Source: Rodentolepis nana (Eukaryota; Platyhelminthes; Cestoda; Cyclophyllidea; Hymenolepididae). From it: 40,263 nucleotides of DNA. The translations under genes and the position numbers were made by a program. This document shows, in pieces, positions 34,481-40,263 of this stretch. Each line of letters starts with the position of its first letter. Within the stretch, counting starts at the first letter, position 1. The stretch lies in NCBI GenBank assembly GCA_900617975.1, contig UZAE01012256.1:9878-50140 (forward strand), in the 5' to 3' direction. Under the pieces are notes generated by a model that made no database searches, was not told the DNA's origin, and saw only the letters and a program-made list of their open reading frames with translations.

Positions 34481-36690
34481 TTCAAAAAAACACCTCGAAA
34501 GAACTCTTACGACCTCGGTAAAATCTACGAAGGTGGCACGGTTGGTCGATAAATTAAATAAAATTTCCGCAAGATCAGAACAATGGACAATGTAAAAAGA
34601 TAAATAAATAAAATAGTCATTTTTTGACACTTTTCAGTGAATAAAAAGCAATATTGTTTTGGTTGGCACTGAATAATGGTAAGTGACACATTATGTTGAA
34701 TTTCGCGAAACAACATTGAAGTAAGGCGTAAAAGTAAGTGCAATTTGCCCATTTGTCAAAAGTATATTAAATTTATACCATTTCCAGTTTAATTACATTA
34801 AATATTATCAGGGAACTAAGACCTTTTCCCAATTATTTCCAGCTATTAACGAATTAAAATATTTCGAGTTGTTGGCAATAGCTGACAATCACGTGGAAAT
34901 TAACTTGAAAATGCGCGGTGTCATTGTAGAATTCACTAAGTGAAGAGACAATTGAAATTTAACTTTTAAAACGAGTATATTCTATGTAACTAGGGACGCA
35001 ATTGTTGCTACTCGTTGTCTTAAAGACGTGCATGGTTTGAATGCCTTTCGTTCTACTAGAGAATAGCTCTTAAGATTGCAATTGCGCACAATTTTTTATC
35101 CTGAATATCTTATTTGAGTAATTTACAAAGCACCGCGAATCAGTTTGTTAGTGAAGAAAAAAGTCTTCTCTTGAATCCACTAGTTTTTAAAAGGTTAGCT
35201 GGTTTTCACGTTTTTAAAGATGTTAACCTGTTGGTAGGCAATAGTAATAGCGGGCATTCGAGGGATAGTCGAATCAAAAGGATCAGCCGACATGTGCACA
35301 TTCTAAATTCTTCGGATTTTTTAACATTATGTTACCTTAGAATATCTTAGATCAGATAATCAATTTCGAAATACAAAATAAACTTTATTTTGAAACATAA
35401 ATAGATGCCAAAAAATTGAAATGGAACGATGCCTATAACTATTCAAAAATTTCTGATGCAAGATTCAATAACTTGATGGTACTTTAATGTAGATAAAAAA
35501 TTTAAAAATGATTTATAATAAAATGTTTTCTAAACAATAAATAAGCAATTAGCTAAATTTCCAACCTATTTTTAAAAAAAAGCTATTGAGCTTTTTATAT
35601 CTGCCAGGGCCTTTCAAGGAAGTGTGGAGCATAAAATAAAGAAACTAGGAGAACCAGTGACATGGCTCTAATTCGGAAGCGTAAAGCAAGTTGGACGTGC
35701 AAAAATTTCATGGCAGTCACTGTGTGCAAGCGCGTATCACGCAATCGATCTTGGGTCCCACAGGGGCGAAATTTCAGACACCATCCTATTCCCTTATCAA
35801 GCGAAATGAGATTTTTATTCACAGAAATTAATAATGACTCTCAAGCTTATTGAATAAAGATATTCTGATACATTAGTTAGCCCACATTTTATTTCCAAGA
35901 CCTCACACTCTTAGGTAAAAGAAACAATTGGCTAGCTTACGAATTTTTTAGAGGCGGCACAAAGACACCTTTCCTTCAATAAAATGAATTTCCATCAGCA
36001 ATGGCTTAAACGGACAGGTTTTTTGACAACGTTTAAGGCAAAATTGATTTGCGACAAGAGTAAGGAAATGAAAAAGGTGTAGCCTATCATCCCCGAGTGA
36101 GCATGTATATTAAAGTAAAAAACAATTTCATGTTTCCTGATGTAATTAGCATAACAGCATCAAATTCCTCAAGTAGAGCAGATTTTAAGGACAAAGGAGT
36201 TTTTAAATTAATTGAAGCTCGAGATAAACCCTTCTTTTCAGGACCGAATTGCAACCTTTGCTTTCATTGAAATAACCATGGAATTTATACGCGAACTGAG
36301 GCCGGTCATTAAATGTACAAAACTGATTTTGGATTGAAAGGTGTTACCCTGGCGCTGATCTGATGTAAATCCGCTTTGTTTTAGATCACGTGAGAAGAAT
36401 TGATAGGAAAACATGTATAGGGGAAACAAAAACCTTGATGTTGGATTAATCCACCCAGAGAATCAATGTAAGGAATTTAATTCTTGTTTGAGTAATTTTA
36501 TCACCAATATAGTTCTTTCATCTTAATTCAACTCCATCGACCAATTCGTCATCCCCATTGACGCAGTTGTGGTTATTTAACGCCTTTCCCATTGGACCCT
36601 TGCCAAATATGCGCTGACAAGCTCGATGATTGGCGTCTCCGTATAAACATCCATAGATAGGGAATTTCATAAATAACCTGTCCTATATTA
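34481..36690. other. Unassigned; may hide exons of flanking minus-strand genes
   Basis: No exon is recognised with confidence. Two patches stand out. Positions 35640-35830 are richer in G and C with frames open on both strands. Positions 36238-36429 (minus) hold a 63-codon frame whose K-I-S-F followed by L-S and M-V-I faintly recalls the F3 lobe of FERM proteins. Missing exons of the FERM gene or of the acidic-protein gene could be here. Confidence 0.3.
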
Positions 36691-36697
36691 AACCTAC

Positions 36698-36788
36698 TGG
36701 TTTTCTGAATAGAACATCCAGAAACGCAGAAATATCAAAATACTGATTCTCAGAGGGAAAGTTTCGTGGGCAGACGGTGTTATAAAAA
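36698..36788 (-). CDS. Candidate sixth exon of the FERM gene
   Basis: A 91-bp segment bounded by TTTCAAG and CCA|GTAGGT. It is in phase with the preceding exon if that exon ends at 37612 (AG plus T gives serine). It encodes about 30 residues including N-Q-Y-F-D-I-S-A-F-L-D-V. This resembles the E-Y-L-K-I-A-Q-D-L-E-M helix that follows H-R-G in merlin and ERM proteins. The similarity is weak, and F-L-D-V near R-K-P also occurs in some retroelement reverse transcriptases, so either origin is possible. Confidence 0.3.
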
Positions 36789-37611
36789 CTTGAAACAGAA
36801 ACTTTTCTTGAAAATTTAACTCAACCAATATTTAATTTTCTTGCAAATTTATGTTATTTTCCTCATTTGTTAGCATCTGCATGGCAATGTAAATTTTATG
36901 CAATATATTTCAGGGAATTGATTCCAATGTGGGATAGCCGCTTTTAACCACAAAGAATAGATATTTCGAGCACTGCTGACATTCTTTCTTCTTTCCTCCT
37001 CCTTCTTAAGATCACGCAACCCATATTAAAATATTCCCAGCCAATGTCATCGACGTAAGTGTTGAGATTTCATTCATAAACTACCACAAACTGTAAATTA
37101 AAAGATGGCAATATCCGTTGTGACGTAATTATGGCAGAATATTAAAACTAAAACCTAAGTCAATCTCCCACTGTTCGATAAATGATAACGATGGTAACCC
37201 TCGAAAGAACCAATGCAATCGTGCTAATATTTTATTAATACGCAGTATAATTGGTTAAGAAAAGCAAATAAATTCATAATTAATCTGAAAACATAACCGA
37301 CCCCATCAGTTCAAAATATTCGAATATTAGTTGATATAAAAATAAGGATTGTAAATAATGCTTTATAATTATATCAAATATAAAAATCTCATACGTATAT
37401 AAAAGTACTCAAAAATTAGTATTAGCTAAATTCAAATGGATCAATAAGAATCTGAATAAAAAGGAGATTTCGGCGGTCACTGTTGGAGAAAAATACAAAT
37501 GAAGGTAGATGTATTCGAGTTTAACTAGTTCAGAATTTCAAACAAAATATTATAAGGAATTTATTAATTAAAGGATCAATTCTAGGCAAAGTAAAGTTAC
37601 ATAAGACAGAC

Positions 37612-38445
37612 CTTGATAGACCTCTATTGTTCATGTAGCATTCTTTGAGGCGTTGTGCTATGGAGTTATTAACTTGAACATTAATTGAGAGATATTTAGG
37701 AAGAAGCCGAAGTAATCGTTTTGACAGAGCCAGCTGTTCCGTTTCATCCTCCATCTCATTATCTCCAAAGTCTTCAAATTCAATCTAAAATAATGGATTA
37801 CTTGTTTGAAATGGGTTTAAAAATTATCACATCTGAACTAAAGAAATTAATTACCTGTGCTGAAAGAACAGTAAGATGGATTGCTGCCTCCAATGACTGT
37901 TGTATAAATGCTGAAAAAATAAAATCCTTAAATAGTATTAAGATGATCACATAGATAAACATAAATGCCAACATACCGGCATCACCGAGGTGACTAAGAC
38001 GTCCGCGGTTCTCAATTTTATCTTTCACCTCAAGATAAAATAAATGCTTTGTAATGGGCTGAATTAGCTCATGTTCAACATCTTCGGGATAAAATTTGGC
38101 ATGGAAAAAGTAAGAAAACTGAAAGGAAAGTGGCAGCGGATGCTGAGAAAGTATCTACAAAATATCAGGCAAAATTGATATTACCTTGTCTGGCTTAAGC
38201 CAATTAAGGTACTTCACACTTCCATCACTGACGAGAATGTACGACTGCAACCCGAAATACCAGGTCTCCCTAAGGCCGAAAGTACCGCAGACAAGATCAA
38301 ATAAATCCTTTCCAGTGCTTTTAATCTTAAAATTTTTTCAATAAATGTGAAATAAATATACTGGAAGACTAAATTCTAAATCTGTTTCAAGTGTCGAAAC
38401 TTTAACGGAAATCGTTTTTGTCGAATGGTGTCTTAGCCACCTCAT
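37612..38445 (-). CDS. Merlin/ERM-type FERM-domain protein, 5' exons
   Basis: FERM proteins of this class link membrane proteins to cortical actin; merlin also acts upstream of Hippo signalling. Exons: 38362-38445 (start ATG, preceded by an in-frame TAA), 38185-38325, 37977-38154, 37855-37910 and 37612-37784; phases agree and about 210 residues result. Residues 9-26 match the first FERM strands (K-T-I-S-V-K-V ... L-E-F). Residues 32-50 read [18 protein letters not shown], closer to merlin than to ezrin. Residues 94-100 are A-K-F-Y-P-E-D. The F2 lobe has drifted: the usual C-P-P-E and Y-G-D-Y motifs are not visible, but L-L-P-K and N-N-R-G stand where merlin has L-L-P-K and H-R-G. The last donor could instead be at 37622. 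The F3 lobe and the coiled-coil tail are not found, so the gene is incomplete here. Introns 1 and 2 are 36 and 30 nt. Confidence 0.8.
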
Positions 38446-39935
38446 TTATCTTTGGTTATAATAAAAACATTGGTTTGGGGCAAGTTATTATTAAATATTG
38501 CGGATAACGCACCCAAAACTCGAGGTCATTGTATATTCCTGTATGGTAAAGAATAACAACAAATACGTTTCTCGTAAATTCACAGTTATATTAAATCTTA
38601 AGTGTATTTTAGGTGACATTTAAATTCTAATAATTATAATTGAAAAATTTTAAATTTTCCTCAAAAATTTGCAAATTTCATTATTTATGTCTTTTACCAA
38701 TAGAGTCTTGGAAGTTATATTTATTTCGATGTTTATATTGATTTGTGAACATTTAGAGGCTGATGATGACATCATTGATAGAGCAACATAATTTGGCTTT
38801 CTTTATAACATCTGTCAATAACTTTCATTGGTTGGAAAGCAGGACAGAGCGTGTGGGTAAGGCTTTGAAGGTGGCCATAATAGATATTGAAAACTCACAA
38901 GTTATTCGAATTCCAATGCAAGTCGGCACATTCCTAGAATTAAAGCCGAAATAATTTATTGAAAAATGAATTCTGTTAACTTACTTGTCGTTTCTTCATC
39001 AATGCCTTGACATGGTAAATCGTTTGTTTTAATACACCTGTTTGAACGTTCATACTTGCAAACGAAACGACTCTGGGAAATTTGGTTGGCAATCTTTTGC
39101 CAATCATTTCAAATTCTCATGCGTATACCTTTTATAAAACGTTGAAAAATATCAGTGGACGAATTGTTAATAATGTGAATGAATGCTCAACCCTGAGGAA
39201 ATGCCAAGGATTTATCAACATTAACAAAAGTGGAGGAACGTATTCACCAGTAAAAGATAATGATAATCTAATTAGATAGGATTTAATGCGAAAATGGTAA
39301 AATATCCGAGTTCGTCGGGGCCAAGGTAATCAAAATTTGAAACAAATGTTTCAAATTTACGCAGTGTCTACTATAATAACTTTAATTATAAAAACTGGAA
39401 CATGAGACTAGTACTATGCCATTCACCCTAAATATATAGACCGTATATAAATAAATCGAAATGAATAATATCTTAGGCTATTTCGTAATGCATCTTCGAA
39501 TTATTTTTTATTTGAAACCTCGGTAATAACAGAAAGTTAAATAAATTTGAACGAATTTCAAAGTTATAAAAGTTTCGTACAGAATATTAAAAAAAACTTC
39601 ATTCAAACGGCTAAAAATATTAGAGGAAATTTTTCACTAAGTGCAATTTCATTTAGGCTTATTTGAAAATGGCTTAGCTCACAAGCAATTTGAATTCAGC
39701 AATGAGCCTATTAAAGCGTACTGATTCGAGAATTCCATAGCAATTTTTTAGAAATTGGAATTAAATGAATTTGTAAATGTTAATAACAGTATCAGATAGC
39801 TACCTTTCCAGTACTCTTGGTTTGCCATTTCGATACTAGTTTTAAAAGATAAAGGGGGATTTTCAAAGGATAATAAATTTCTTCCCTATGTAATTAAAAA
39901 TCGAATTATAACTGATTAGTTTAATAATGCCAGAA

Positions 39936-39970
<35 letters not shown>

Positions 39971-40263
39971 TTATATCATATACATAACATTGTACGGATT
40001 TACTTTTGTAGCGGTTTAGCTACCTCAATAACCTTGACTATTCTCAGAAATCTCTATAACAATTTCTTCCCACTCGAAAGTCCCTGTGAATTAGCACGGG
40101 GTACGTTTATTCAGTACGTATATAGATAGCGAAGTGTGTGTTTGGCAAAGCGATTAGTTATCAGATAATTCCAGCATGATTCGTGTGAACATTAATAGCG
40201 AAATATTTCTGAGTAGTGTTTATAGCAGGATTTCTATTTGGTCATTGATGGAGTTTCCCACAA
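38446..40263. other. Upstream region of the FERM gene, no gene recognised
   Basis: AT-rich. Two plus-strand frames of about 64 codons (38763-38954, 39082-39279) and a minus-strand ATG frame ending at a good donor (about 38982-39050) have no recognised product. The phase of that donor does not fit the first FERM exon. Confidence 0.4.
39938..39968. repeat. (AT)n microsatellite
   Basis: About 15 uninterrupted AT units. Confidence 0.95.

Noticed and set aside
36535..36690. A 50-codon minus-strand frame following the candidate FERM exon in the same frame after one TAG
   Set aside because: It would need readthrough or a roughly 15-20 nt intron, the other frames are also partly open, and no family is recognised.
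38982..39050. Minus-strand ATG frame of 23 codons ending at a GTAAGT donor, a possible first exon for the FERM gene
   Set aside because: Its phase does not fit the acceptor before the first FERM exon, which has its own ATG with an upstream in-frame stop.
1..40263. CRISPR arrays, operons, bacterial promoters or phage genes
   Set aside because: None seen; gene structure throughout is eukaryotic.

Overview
This is a eukaryotic, metazoan-type window: AT-rich, with intron-split genes using GT-AG splice sites, defective mariner DNA transposons and a dispersed retroposon family. Two introns in the FERM-domain gene are only 36 and about 30 nt long. Very short introns, roughly 35% GC by eye and the gene content fit a parasitic flatworm (cestode or trematode) best, but that is inference and nothing here fixes the species.

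Layout. Positions 1-14000 are gene-poor. They hold a decayed Ty3/gypsy-type protease fragment (652-882), two closely related mariner elements in opposite orientation (4478-5639 minus, 12364-13666 plus) and several copies of a 300-320 bp SINE-like repeat. Positions 14551-15389 (minus) encode phosphomevalonate kinase in two exons. Positions 18400-30282 (plus) carry a 16-exon gene whose exon phases all close into one frame of 1235 codons. I call it a Cep192/SPD-2 family centrosome protein from its repeated ASH/MSP-like beta domains and a Cep192-like helical linker. A possible alternative last exon lies at 29019-29108. Positions 31970-33954 (minus) hold the 3' exons of an acidic, serine-rich nuclear protein that I cannot name. 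Positions 37612-38445 (minus) hold the first five exons of a merlin/ERM-type FERM protein; its remaining exons are uncertain.

The repeat family is the main structure the genes do not explain. I see eight long copies and one 62-bp fragment, in both orientations. Five are flanked by direct repeats (9, 13, 13, 14 and, in one case, 55 bp), and one is 5'-truncated. This is the signature of target-primed retroposition, with the element's own sense strand being the one that ends in an AT-rich tail. The antisense strand of nearly every long copy carries a consensus 5' splice site. Two copies sit inside Cep192-like introns in the orientation that presents this site to the transcript.

The genes are unrelated in function: isoprenoid synthesis, centrosome assembly and cortical/cytoskeletal signalling. 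They do not form an operon. Phosphomevalonate kinase and the Cep192-like gene are divergent across about 3 kb. The Cep192-like gene and the acidic-protein gene converge, each with an AATAAA signal downstream of its stop.
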